A stretch of DNA of 64,000 bases from Bacteroidales bacterium (GTDB lineage Bacteria > Bacteroidota > Bacteroidia > Bacteroidales > F082), in NCBI GenBank assembly GCA_017616735.1, contig JAFZXP010000026.1, forward strand, positions 1 to 64,000. Reading direction: 5' to 3'. The notes beneath the pieces were generated by a model that was not told the origin of the DNA, ran no database searches, and was given only the letters and a program-made list of their open reading frames with translations. Within the stretch, counting starts at the first letter, position 1. The number at the start of each line of letters is the position of its first letter. The position numbers and the translations under genes were made by a program. Shown piece by piece: positions 45,750 to 54,151 of this stretch.

Positions 45750-46072
45750 GGCTTCGCCCCCACGGCGCTCTGCGGTGCGGGGGCCCGGCCCGAATCGCGG
45801 GGCAGCGATGGCCCAAAAGCCAGACTAAGCGGTTGATACTCAAGGCGGGGCGCCCAGTCGTTTGCTTCTGAAAGAAGCACTCCCCGCCATGAGGATCACC
45901 GCCTTAGGACGGCTGCAGCGGTGGCCGATTATTCGGGTCTTGATCTTTTTAGTTTCACTGATTTTGCTTTGTCTCAGCATAGCTCAAGCAAGCTTGGCTC
46001 TGCATTCGACTTGTGCAAAATTGATTCCTTTTCAATCAAGTGAAAAGGAACAATGAAGCCGCCCTCTCAGGG
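45750..46072 (-). repeat. structured repeat, copy C (inverted)
   Basis: Read on the minus strand: hairpin 1 is GCCCT-GAG-AGGGC; hairpin 2 keeps the loop CTTGAT but has stem TTCCTTTTCA/TGAAAAGGAA. About 70 bp of extra sequence precede the cruciform. There the stem is CTAAG(G)CGG/CCGCTTAG, the motif TGATCCTCA/TGAGTATCA is unchanged, and the inner stems are GGCGGGG/CCCCGCC and GCTTCT-TTC-AGAAGC. Most stems differ from copies A and B yet still pair. The rest of the 45630-46136 gap holds only a short repeat and the valS terminator. Confidence 0.8.
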
Positions 46073-46073
46073 C

Positions 46074-46103
46074 GTAAAAAAAGGGAAACCGAAGTTTCCC
46101 TTT
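46074..46103 (-). terminator. Rho-independent terminator for valS
   Basis: On the minus strand AAAGGGAAAC, loop TTCG, GTTTCCCTTT is followed by a T-run (plus-strand A-run at 46074-46080). A 10-bp stem with a stable tetraloop, 34 bp after the valS stop. Confidence 0.9.
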
Positions 46104-46136
46104 ATTTCGTACTTGCTAAATTTACAAGCCAAAATC

Positions 46137-48770
46137 TTACTTTCTCATTGCTGCCATTTGCTGCATAATCACAGCAATCTTCGCCTCAGCATCGGCTTTT
46201 TTCTTACGTTCCTTGTCGACGACGGCGGCTGGAGCTCCATTCACAAATTTTTCGTTCGAAAGCTTCGCCTCCACCGACTTTAAGAAACCTTGAGCATATT
46301 TCAGTTCCTCTTCGAGTTTCTTCAACTCGGCCTCGGTATCGACAGAGTCGGTGACCGGGATGAAGTATTCCTTCGAGCGGACCAAGAATCCGAATGCGTC
46401 GGTCGGTTTCTCTGTGGTGTAAGTTATTGATTTAACGTTAGTTAACTTCTCGATGATGCAGTCAAAATCTTTGTTGGCGCTGCCATTGTCGATAACCACC
46501 AAATCCAAAGCCTCTTTGAACGAGATGTTCTTCTCGGCGCGGATTTTACGTATGTTGTTGATGACATCCATTGTGAAATCGAACTGTGCAAGCACTTGAC
46601 TATCAACATCTTTCTGCTTTGGCAATTGGGCAATGATTATATCGTCGCCTTCCTTGCGATCTTCGAGGTTGTGATAGATTTCCTCGGTGATGAACGGCAT
46701 GAACGGATGCAGAAGCTTCATCAGGTTTTCGAAGAAAGTAACTGTGGCTCTGTATGTTGCGCCGTCGACGGCCTGTCCCTGTGGAGCTTTCACCATCTCG
46801 AGATACCATGAGCAGAAGTCGTCCCAAGTGAGTTTGTATGCGCCCATCAAAGCATCGGAGAGACGATATTTCTCGAAGTTGTCGTTCATCTCGGACAGCA
46901 CTTGGTTGTAACGTGCATCAAACCATTTCACTGCCATCTTGGCGGTGTCAGGCTGAGCGGCTTTCTCATCGACATTCCAGCCGCGGACCAAGCGGAGGGC
47001 GTTCCAAATCTTGTTGCAGAAGTTACGTCCCTGCTCGCAAAGTGCCACATCAAACAAAATATCGTTGCCGGCAGGAGCCGAGAGCAACATACCCATACGC
47101 ACGCCGTCGGCGCCGTAGTTTTCAATCAACTCTATCGGGTCGGGTGAATTGCCTAACGATTTCGACATCTTACGGCCGAGCTTGTCGCGCACTATGCCGG
47201 TGAAATACACGTTGCGGAACGGCACTTTTGCCTCGTACTCCTCACCCGCCATAATCATTCTGGCAACCCAGAAGAAAATTATGTCAGGAGCTGTGATAAG
47301 GTCGTTGGTCGGGTAATAATATTTGAATTCTTTGTTGTTCGGATCAAGGATTCCGTTGAACAGCGATAGTGGCCACAACCATGAGCTGAACCATGTGTCG
47401 AGGCAGTCGCTGTCACGACGCAAGTCGTTAATTGTCAGGTTGTTATTGCCAGTTTTCTCTTTTGCGAGTTTAAGTGCTTCTTCGTCAGATTCAGCCACAA
47501 CATAGCCGCCTTCTGGCAGATAATATGCCGGAATCTGGTGTCCCCACCACAACTGACGGCTGATGCACCAATCCTTGATGTTCTCAAGCCAGTGGCGATA
47601 GAGATTGACATATTTTGCAGGATAGAACTGGATTTCGCCAGTCTCTACAGGCTTCAGAGCAATCTGTGCGAGGTGCTCCATCTTGAGGAACCACTGCATC
47701 GAGAGCTTAGGCTCGATGGCCACATTGGTACGCTCAGAATAACCCACCTTATTGTTGTAGTCTTCAACTTTTTCGAGCAAATCGGCTTCTTTCAGGTCGA
47801 TGACAATCTGCTTGCGGACAGCGTCACGATCCATGCCGACATACATTCCAGCTGCCTCGCTGATAGTGGCATCGTCGTTGAAGATGTTGATAGTCTGCAG
47901 ATTATGTTTCTCACCGAGCATGTAGTCGTTCACGTCGTGAGCCGGAGTCACCTTCAAGCAACCTGTACCGAACTCAATGTCGACATATTCGTCTTCGATG
48001 ACCGGAATCACTCGGTTCACCAACGGAACAACGACTTTCTTGCCTCTGAGATGCTGATTCTTAGGGTCGTTAGGGTTGATACACATTGCGGTATCGCCCA
48101 TGATTGTTTCAGGACGAGTTGTCGCCACAACAGCATAGCCGTTTTCGCCCTCGATTTTATATCTGAGATAATAAAGTTTGCTGTGTTCCTCTTTGTAGAT
48201 GACTTCCTCGTCGCTCAAAGCTGTAAGAGCCTTCGGATCCCAGTTGACCATACGCACGCCGCGGTAAATCAAGCCTTTTTTGTAAAGGTCGCAGAACACG
48301 TGGATAACGCTCTTCGAACGTGTCTCATCCATGGTGAAGGAGGTGCGCTCCCAGTCGCATGAGCATCCGAGTTTGCGGAGTTGTTTCAAGATGATTCCGC
48401 CGTGCTCGTGAGTCCAATCCCAAGCATGTTTTAGGAATTCCTCGCGTCCGATATCGGTCTTCTTGATGCCTTGCTGAGCCAGCTTGTTCACCACTTTAGC
48501 CTCGGTGGCAATTGAGGCATGATCGGTACCCGGCACCCAGCAGGCATTTTTGCCCATCATTCTGGCGCGGCGAACCAATACATCCTGAATGGTGTTGTTC
48601 AACATGTGACCCATGTGAAGCACGCCTGTCACATTCGGTGGCGGAATCACGATGGTGTAAGGTTCACGTTCATCAGGGGTTGAATGAAAATAATTCTTGT
48701 TCATCCAATGCTCATACCATTTCTCTTCGGTTGTCTGCGGACTGTATTTGCTTGAAATCTCCATATTCAA
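46137..48770 (-). CDS. valS: Valyl-tRNA synthetase
   Basis: An 877-residue class I synthetase that charges tRNA-Val. The HIGH motif appears as HMGH in [20 protein letters not shown], and KMSKS in [17 protein letters not shown]. An editing domain (CP1, with [13 protein letters not shown] and the conserved Asp region PAHDVNDY) is present. The C-terminal coiled coil ([20 protein letters not shown]) that supports tRNA binding is complete. ATG at 48770 or the second Met two codons later are both possible. A strong terminator follows. It marks the return to core genes after the accessory segment. Confidence 0.98.
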   Translation of the reverse strand: MNMEISSKYSPQTTEEKWYEHWMNKNYFHSTPDEREPYTIVIPPPNVTGVLHMGHMLNNTIQDVLVRRARMMGKNACWVPGTDHASIATEAKVVNKLAQQGIKKTDIGREEFLKHAWDWTHEHGGIILKQLRKLGCSCDWERTSFTMDETRSKSVIHVFCDLYKKGLIYRGVRMVNWDPKALTALSDEEVIYKEEHSKLYYLRYKIEGENGYAVVATTRPETIMGDTAMCINPNDPKNQHLRGKKVVVPLVNRVIPVIEDEYVDIEFGTGCLKVTPAHDVNDYMLGEKHNLQTINIFNDDATISEAAGMYVGMDRDAVRKQIVIDLKEADLLEKVEDYNNKVGYSERTNVAIEPKLSMQWFLKMEHLAQIALKPVETGEIQFYPAKYVNLYRHWLENIKDWCISRQLWWGHQIPAYYLPEGGYVVAESDEEALKLAKEKTGNNNLTINDLRRDSDCLDTWFSSWLWPLSLFNGILDPNNKEFKYYYPTNDLITAPDIIFFWVARMIMAGEEYEAKVPFRNVYFTGIVRDKLGRKMSKSLGNSPDPIELIENYGADGVRMGMLLSAPAGNDILFDVALCEQGRNFCNKIWNALRLVRGWNVDEKAAQPDTAKMAVKWFDARYNQVLSEMNDNFEKYRLSDALMGAYKLTWDDFCSWYLEMVKAPQGQAVDGATYRATVTFFENLMKLLHPFMPFITEEIYHNLEDRKEGDDIIIAQLPKQKDVDSQVLAQFDFTMDVINNIRKIRAEKNISFKEALDLVVIDNGSANKDFDCIIEKLTNVKSITYTTEKPTDAFGFLVRSKEYFIPVTDSVDTEAELKKLEEELKYAQGFLKSVEAKLSNEKFVNGAPAAVVDKERKKKADAEAKIAVIMQQMAAMRK

Positions 48771-48827
48771 AATTTAAAGATTCAAAAATTCAAATATTTA
48801 AAATTAAGGTGCAAAATTACGATTTTT

Positions 48828-48859
48828 CTTGTTCAGATAAAAAGTTTTTAATAATTTTG
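48828..48859 (+). promoter_or_regulatory. promoter for the POT transporter
   Basis: TTG at 48828-48830, 21 bp, then TAATTTTG at 48852-48859. The leader to the ATG at 48918 is about 55 nt and A/T-rich. Confidence 0.7.
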
Positions 48860-48917
48860 TACGATTTTTGAAAAGAAAACGAGAAATAAATTCTATGTAT
48901 AATTAAAATTTAAGTTT

Positions 48918-50618
48918 ATGTCATTATTATCTATTGCAAATTTATGGCAGACCAACCGCACGTTGGTGATTTTGATCGGCATTTTGATTGTCGTCATTCC
49001 ATTTCTGCTTTATTATTTGAATCAAGCCAAGAAATACCATCCCAAAGGCTTGATTGCAGCTGCATTGAGTAACATGGGCGAGCGTTTCGGATACTACATC
49101 ATGAACGCCATCCTTCTGCTGTTCTTGGTTTCAAAATTCGGTTTGCCGGACAAGACCGCGAGTATCATCTACTCGGTGTTCTACTTCGGAATCTATGTGT
49201 TGAGCTTGGTGGGCGGTATCATCGCTGACCGTACCCAGAACTATCCGCGCACCATCCAGTGGGGTTTGATTATCATGGCAGCAGGTTATGTCGGACTGGC
49301 TCTTCCATTGTTTAGCAAGGACGCCAACGGCATCATCCTCGACAACGGCGGCGCTTGGTGGGGCATCTTGATCTTCACATGCTTCGCATTGCTCTGCATC
49401 TCATTTGGTAACGGTTTATTCAAAGGCAACCTGCAGGCTTTGGTCGGTAAGCTTTACGACAAGTTCGAGGCTGAGGCAGCCGAGAAAGGCCCCGAGGCTT
49501 TGGCCGAGGCTAAAGACCGTCGCGACAGCGGTTTCCAGATTTTCTACGTGTTCATCAACATCGGCGGTGTTATCGCTCCATTCGTGGCTCCTATGCTCCG
49601 CGACTGGTGGTTGAAAGCTCACAACTTCATCTACAACGCCGACATGCCGGCTCTCTGCCACCAATTCCTTGCCAATGGCGAACAAACACAGAAATTCACA
49701 GAGAACATGGCTAAGTCATTGGTCGAAGGCGCTGCTACACCTAACGACCTTGTGACATTCAGCTCACAATATATCGACGTGTTCAACACAGGCGTTCACT
49801 ACGCATTCATCGCTTCGGTGGTCGCCATGATGATTTCACTCATTGTGTTCCTTTGCACAAAGAAGATATTCCCACAGCCAGCTAAGAAAGAAAAAGCTGA
49901 AGTTATTGAATACACTCAGGAAGAGAAACTCGCCATGGCAAAAGAAATCAAACAGCGTCTCTACGCTTTGTTTGCAGTTCTCGGCATCGCCATCTTCTTC
50001 TGGCTCTCGTTCCACCAGAACAGCCAGTCACTGACATTATTGGCCCGCGACTTCGTGGTGACCGACTTCTTCGCGCCTGAAATTTGGCAGTCACTTAACC
50101 CATTGTACGTCATTATATTAACACCTTTAGTCATGGCTATTTTCGCATGGCTCGTCAAGAAAGGCAAAGGCGTTTCAACACCTCGCAAGATCGCTTACGG
50201 TATGGGTATCGCAGGTTTGGCATACCTCTTCCTGTTGGTGCTTTCAATTTCATGCAACTATCCTTCAGGCGACGAGTTCCGCGCAATGGACGCAGCGACA
50301 AGAGCAGCCAACGGCCTCGCAAAATCAGGACCATGGGTACTTATCGTGACTTACTTCTTCCTCACAGTTGCCGAGTTGTTCATCTCACCTCTCGGACTTT
50401 CATTCGTTTCGAAGGTGGCTCCACGTCACATGGTTGGCTTGTGCCAGGGTTTGTGGCTCGGCGCTACAGCAATCGGCAACCTGTTCATCTTTGTCGGACC
50501 TCTCATGTACAATGCTTGGGACATCTGGGTATGCTGGGGAGTGTTCCTCGCAATCTGCGTGGTCTCGATGTCGGTGATGTTCGGCATGGTGAAATGGCTT
50601 GAACGCGTTACCGCGTAA
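48918..50618 (+). CDS. POT family proton-dependent peptide transporter
   Basis: A 566-residue major facilitator protein with about 14 hydrophobic helices. The POT family signature is clear: NMGERFGYYIMNAILLLFLV contains the ExxER-like GERFGYY motif, and SFGNGLFKGNLQALVGKLYD matches the second POT signature. It imports di- and tripeptides with protons across the inner membrane. A longer loop after helix 6 (residues about 240-290) faces the outside. It has its own promoter and stands alone. Within 30 bp of its stop lie a short heptamer array and a strong palindrome that could end transcription. Confidence 0.9.
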   Translation: MSLLSIANLWQTNRTLVILIGILIVVIPFLLYYLNQAKKYHPKGLIAAALSNMGERFGYYIMNAILLLFLVSKFGLPDKTASIIYSVFYFGIYVLSLVGGIIADRTQNYPRTIQWGLIIMAAGYVGLALPLFSKDANGIILDNGGAWWGILIFTCFALLCISFGNGLFKGNLQALVGKLYDKFEAEAAEKGPEALAEAKDRRDSGFQIFYVFINIGGVIAPFVAPMLRDWWLKAHNFIYNADMPALCHQFLANGEQTQKFTENMAKSLVEGAATPNDLVTFSSQYIDVFNTGVHYAFIASVVAMMISLIVFLCTKKIFPQPAKKEKAEVIEYTQEEKLAMAKEIKQRLYALFAVLGIAIFFWLSFHQNSQSLTLLARDFVVTDFFAPEIWQSLNPLYVIILTPLVMAIFAWLVKKGKGVSTPRKIAYGMGIAGLAYLFLLVLSISCNYPSGDEFRAMDAATRAANGLAKSGPWVLIVTYFFLTVAELFISPLGLSFVSKVAPRHMVGLCQGLWLGATAIGNLFIFVGPLMYNAWDIWVCWGVFLAICVVSMSVMFGMVKWLERVTA

Positions 50619-50622
50619 CTCT

Positions 50623-50668
50623 AGTTTAGAGTTTAAAGTTTAGAGAAGGGACGCACTCGTGCGTCCCT
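50623..50668. repeat. heptamer array plus palindrome after the POT gene
   Basis: Three units (AGTTTAG, AGTTTAA, AGTTTAG; 50623-50643) lead into AGGGACGCAC-TC-GTGCGTCCCT (50647-50668), a 10-bp stem of the same GGGACG-type palindrome family as at 7288, 37526 and 57596. Confidence 0.8.
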
Positions 50669-50696
50669 ATATTCGAAAATAAAATAATAATCATTT

Positions 50697-51017
50697 ATGA
50701 AAAATTTGACAAAAGAAGAATTCGAGATTTATTGCTTGTTTATCGCAGCCAATGCCGATTTCAACATCACCAGGCAGGAGCTTATCGCGATGGGCGTAGG
50801 CAGTGATCCTCAAATGTTCGTAAAGGTTTACAACGGCTTCGAGGCCGACAACGACCTCGAAAGGATTAACACCATCCAGGAATGTAAGAAATTGTATATC
50901 AAGGATGAACTCGACCGTCAAAACCTGTTCGACAAAATGAAGAAGGTGTTCTTCGCCGACGGCAAATTCCAAGCGGCGGAACAATCAATATTTACGATGT
51001 TAAGGAAATTAATATGA
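50697..51017 (+). CDS. Small helical protein, possibly TerB-like
   Basis: A 106-residue acidic, all-helical cytoplasmic protein without signal or membrane segment. The pattern of helices (EFEIYCLFIAANADFNITRQ, then a long amphipathic pair, then FFADGKFQAAEQSIFTMLRK with Asp-Gly-Lys-Phe) recalls the TerB/DjlA-like helical bundle that has an acidic metal-binding turn. This is only a fold-level guess. It is preceded by a palindromic repeat and followed by another, and does not appear to be in an operon. Confidence 0.6.
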   Translation: MKNLTKEEFEIYCLFIAANADFNITRQELIAMGVGSDPQMFVKVYNGFEADNDLERINTIQECKKLYIKDELDRQNLFDKMKKVFFADGKFQAAEQSIFTMLRKLI

Positions 51018-51025
51018 TTTGTAGG

Positions 51026-51043
51026 GGCGAATGATGATTCGCC
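51026..51043. repeat. GTAGGGGCG-type palindrome
   Basis: GTAGG precedes GGCGAAT-GATG-ATTCGCC, a 7-bp stem, in the 32-bp gap between two convergent genes. It may serve as a terminator for both. Confidence 0.6.
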
Positions 51044-51049
51044 ATTACA

Positions 51050-51790
51050 TTAATATTTTTTCCGGAATTTCGGACAATAGATCAAGAATACGGCCGGTTT
51101 TTTATTCCAGTCGTATTCTTTTATTTTTTTCCAATCGGATATAGGTTTGCTGACGATTTTCTCATCTTCCATGGTAATGTCGCTTGCCACGCAGAGCATG
51201 GTGGTCGGATGGCAGTTTTTCACCAGCTCGTCTATCATGGCGTTGTTGCGGAACGGCGTCTCAATAAACAGTTCGGTTTCGTTGTTTGTAAGTGACTGAC
51301 GTTCAAGTGATTTGATTTTTTGGATTCTCTCAGGATTCTTAATCGGCAGATAACCATGAAAACAGAACGACTGCCCATTGAAACCCGACGCCATCAGTGC
51401 CAGTATCATCGCATTCGGACCTGTCAGCGGAACAACTTGTATCCCGGCCTGATGCGCAAGCTCTACAATGAGCGCTCCGGGATCGGCCACGCAGGGAGTA
51501 CCAGCCTCCGACATCAACCCTACATCGTGGCCGCCCAGGGCCTCTCCCAGATATGTCATCAAATCGGGATTTTCAGGATTGTGTTTATCGAGCTCCACAA
51601 AAGTAAGCTCATCTATCGGGCAAGGCATATGCATTTTGCTGAGCATGCGACGGGCTGTGCGCACGTTTTCCACAACAAAAAAGCGCAGTGTCCTCACCAC
51701 ATCAAGCGTTCCGGCGGGAATGACTTGTTCGGCCGAGGTCGCTCCAAGCAATGTCGGCACCAGGTATAATTTTCCAAACTGTTGATTCAT
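51050..51790 (-). CDS. SAM-dependent methyltransferase of the RsmI / tetrapyrrole methylase family
   Basis: A 246-residue protein. It starts GKLYLVPTLLGATSAEQVIP, carries the family core GLMSEAGTPCVADPGALIVELAHQAG, and ends VFLIYCPKFRKKY. The SEAGTP(C)VADPG motif forms the SAM pocket in RsmI, which methylates the 2'-OH of C1402 in 16S rRNA. However, the N terminus and length fit the second RsmI-like paralogue that many Bacteroidota carry, so the RNA target is uncertain. The start is 3 bp after the stop of dnaA on the same strand, which suggests cotranscription. Confidence 0.87.
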   Translation of the reverse strand: MNQQFGKLYLVPTLLGATSAEQVIPAGTLDVVRTLRFFVVENVRTARRMLSKMHMPCPIDELTFVELDKHNPENPDLMTYLGEALGGHDVGLMSEAGTPCVADPGALIVELAHQAGIQVVPLTGPNAMILALMASGFNGQSFCFHGYLPIKNPERIQKIKSLERQSLTNNETELFIETPFRNNAMIDELVKNCHPTTMLCVASDITMEDEKIVSKPISDWKKIKEYDWNKKPAVFLIYCPKFRKKY

Positions 51791-51793
51791 AGC

Positions 51794-53230
51794 TTATTTA
51801 AAGTTCTGCTCTATAGTGTCGGCTACGGCGCGGAACTGTTTATCAGTGTCAAGAAGATTGGCCACTGTTTTCAGCGAGTGTATCACTGTGGCATGGTCTT
51901 TGCCGCCGCATTGCTCACCTATGATATTAAGCGACGCCTTGGTATATTTCTTGGCGAAATACATCGACAGCTGGCGGGCCTGGACCACGTTGCGTTTACG
52001 TGTCGATGTGAAAAAGTCGGCTTGTGAAGTGCCCATTTCCTCACACACAGTGCTGATTATATAACTGATAGTGATTTCGTGGTTGGAGTTGTTGACAAAG
52101 CGCTCCACCATCTGTTTGACCAAGTTGATGGTGATTGATTTGCGGTTTAGCGACGACTGTGCGATAAGCGAAATGAGGAATCCCTCCATTTCACGTACAT
52201 TTGTCTTGATATGCTCCGCAATATAATTGACAACTTCATCCGACAAATCAACGCCCTCGTTGTAGGCTTTGCGTTTGAGAATGTTGCGGCGGGTTTCAAC
52301 GTCGGGAAGGGTCATTTCGGCCGACAATCCCCATTTGAAACGCGAGATAAGGCGCTGTTCCATATCCTTAAGCTCCGCTGGTGGCTTGTCGCATGTAAAG
52401 ATAAGCTGCTTGCCGGTCTGCTGCAGATGGTTGAATATATGGAACAAGGTATCCTGAGTCTTGGGCTTGCCCGAGAGATACTGAATATCGTCGATTATGA
52501 GCACGTCTATCATCTGATAGAAATGCACAAAATCGTCACGGCTGCTCTTGGAACTGTTGTTGCGGCATGCGGCCTGGAACTGCATCAGAAACTGTTCAGC
52601 GTTGACATACAACACCGTAAGCTCGGGATGGAACTTCTTGGTTTCCAAGCCGATAGCCTGGCACACATGAGTCTTACCCATTCCAGTCGGGCTGAAAACA
52701 AACATTGGATTGAACGAGGTTCGACCTGGGTTTTTAGCTATGGCCAAACCAGCCTCATATGCCACACGGTTACACTCGCCAACGACGAAATTCTCCATGC
52801 AGTAGTTTTCGTTGAGGTTCGACTCAATGTTGATTTTTTTAATGCCCGGCAATACAAACGGATTCGGCATGGTGTTCTGCGGTTTGTCGAAATCTATCTG
52901 TATCTGTTTGGGCGGATTTTTGGTATTGGTGCGGTCGACAGACGGCTGTTTCACCACCAACGGACGATTGACATCGTTATCCATCATGATGCTGTATTCG
53001 AGTTTGCCTTCCGGGCCCAGCACCTTGCGAATGGTGGCCTTCATCACTTTAATGTAATGAGTTTCAAGATATTCGTAGAAAAATTCAGATGGCACCTGAA
53101 TGGTCAGGAGGTTGTTACGGTAGTCGACAGGCTTGATTGGCTCGAACCAGGTCGAGTAAGCCTGCGGCTGGACGTTCTCCCGAATCATTGCCAGACACGC
53201 ATCCCACAATTCTAACAAATTCTTATTCAC
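51794..53230 (-). CDS. dnaA: Chromosomal replication initiator DnaA
   Basis: A 478-residue full-length DnaA: N-terminal domain I (LWDACLAMIRENVQPQAYSTWF), linker, AAA+ domain with Walker A FSPTGMGKTHVCQAIG, Walker B DVLIIDDIQYLSGK and sensor II, and C-terminal DNA-binding domain with the signature CGGKDHATVIHSLKTVANL. It binds DnaA boxes and opens the origin. The 186-bp upstream gap is AT-rich but shows no TTATCCACA-type box, so the origin is not evident here. It is followed after 3 bp by the RsmI-like gene. Confidence 0.98.
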   Translation of the reverse strand: MNKNLLELWDACLAMIRENVQPQAYSTWFEPIKPVDYRNNLLTIQVPSEFFYEYLETHYIKVMKATIRKVLGPEGKLEYSIMMDNDVNRPLVVKQPSVDRTNTKNPPKQIQIDFDKPQNTMPNPFVLPGIKKINIESNLNENYCMENFVVGECNRVAYEAGLAIAKNPGRTSFNPMFVFSPTGMGKTHVCQAIGLETKKFHPELTVLYVNAEQFLMQFQAACRNNSSKSSRDDFVHFYQMIDVLIIDDIQYLSGKPKTQDTLFHIFNHLQQTGKQLIFTCDKPPAELKDMEQRLISRFKWGLSAEMTLPDVETRRNILKRKAYNEGVDLSDEVVNYIAEHIKTNVREMEGFLISLIAQSSLNRKSITINLVKQMVERFVNNSNHEITISYIISTVCEEMGTSQADFFTSTRKRNVVQARQLSMYFAKKYTKASLNIIGEQCGGKDHATVIHSLKTVANLLDTDKQFRAVADTIEQNFK

Positions 53231-53416
53231 CTTCGTTTATAAATAACTAAATATCAAAGTTTTACAAATGCCGTTTTCAGCAAAATTCTTTGCACAAATA
53301 TCAACATAAAAAAGTGAATAAAAATATTTTTTTTGTATTGATTTTTAAAAAATAAGTGTTTAAATTACGAGCGAAAGCCCAAAATCAATGCAAAAAACAA
53401 GTTAATTTATTGATTA

Positions 53417-54031
53417 TTATTTGGTTTTAAGGTATTTTACATCCACTCCGTAAAGACGTTTGATTTTCTCTATTATTCTATCGGAATCGCTTTGCCTGAT
53501 TGAGATTTCGAGATAACAACGAAGCTCAAATTTCGGGTTCTGCTGCTCGAGATTTTCATCTTTAAGGATTCGCATCACCTCGTTGAGCAGCGGATAGTCA
53601 AACTCAAGGCTGTAAACCTCGTCAATGGTTTTTTCAACAATGGTGCAGTTGTCAAGCGCTTCGCGTGCCGAGGTTTTGTAGGCGTTTATAAGACCAGGCA
53701 CACCCAACAGTTGACCACCGAAGTAACGCGTCACCACAACGCAGACGTTGGTGACATCTTTTGAAAGAATCTGATTCAAAATAGGTTTGCCGGCGGTGCC
53801 TGAAGGTTCGCCGTCGTCGCTCGAGCGATAGCACGCCTTGTCGGGACCAATCATAAAGGCATAGCAGTGGTGCTTGGCGTCGAAATACCTCTTCTTGACT
53901 TCGGCAACACGCTCTTTCACCTCGGCCTCGCTATACACCGGAAACGCCTCGGCGATAAACTTGGAGCCTTTTTCTTTATAAAGCCCCTCGCCTTTTGTGG
54001 TCACGATTTTATATGAATCCTCGAATAACAT
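53417..54031 (-). CDS. YigZ/IMPACT family protein
   Basis: A 204-residue protein of the YigZ (IMPACT) family. The N-terminal UPF0029 domain has KEKGSKFIAEAFPV and the strongly conserved AKHHCYAFMIG, SSDDGEPSGTAGKPILNQ and VVVTRYFGG(Q)LLGVPGLINAY. The C-terminal ferredoxin-like domain is present as well. The biochemical role is not settled; links to translation control are proposed for eukaryotic IMPACT. Divergent from prmC across a 120-bp gap that is mostly a heptamer array. Confidence 0.92.
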   Translation of the reverse strand: MLFEDSYKIVTTKGEGLYKEKGSKFIAEAFPVYSEAEVKERVAEVKKRYFDAKHHCYAFMIGPDKACYRSSDDGEPSGTAGKPILNQILSKDVTNVCVVVTRYFGGQLLGVPGLINAYKTSAREALDNCTIVEKTIDEVYSLEFDYPLLNEVMRILKDENLEQQNPKFELRCYLEISIRQSDSDRIIEKIKRLYGVDVKYLKTK

Positions 54032-54056
54032 GATGCAAAAATAATAAATTTTTCAA

Positions 54057-54133
54057 GACTTTAGTCGTTAGTCTTTAGACTTTAGTATTAATTCTTCCAA
54101 AAACTAAAGACTAAGAACTAAAGACTAAAGACT
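54057..54133. repeat. heptamer array between yigZ and prmC
   Basis: Eleven units in one 7-bp phase: GACTTTA, GTCGTTA, GTCTTTA, GACTTTA, GTATTAA, TTCTTCC, AAAAACT, AAAGACT, AAGAACT, AAAGACT, AAAGACT. The left half is the reverse complement type of the right half, so the two halves could fold back on each other. Confidence 0.8.
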
Positions 54134-54151
54134 TTTTGCTATTTTTGTGGT

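Noticed and set aside
45862..46056. 64-codon ORF in repeat C
   Set aside because: It is contained in the structured repeat, and its frame follows hairpin arms that vary between copies.
41809..46072. Integron or insertion sequence at the helicase locus
   Set aside because: No integrase or transposase gene is present, and the repeats lack recognisable IS ends or target-site duplications at the resolution of reading by eye.
52211..53215. 334-codon plus-strand ORF opposite dnaA
   Set aside because: Antisense shadow of dnaA; no recognisable domain and no promoter.
53231..53416. Possible replication origin next to dnaA
   Set aside because: The gap is AT-rich, but no TTATCCACA-type DnaA box or cluster was found on either strand.
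54057..54133. CRISPR-like array
   Set aside because: Units are 7 bp without spacers and with sequence drift; there are no cas genes in the window.
54140..54147. TATTTTTG as the prmC promoter
   Set aside because: It ends only 4 bp before the ATG and lacks a TTG box 19-21 bp upstream; it would require a leaderless transcript, for which there is no other evidence.
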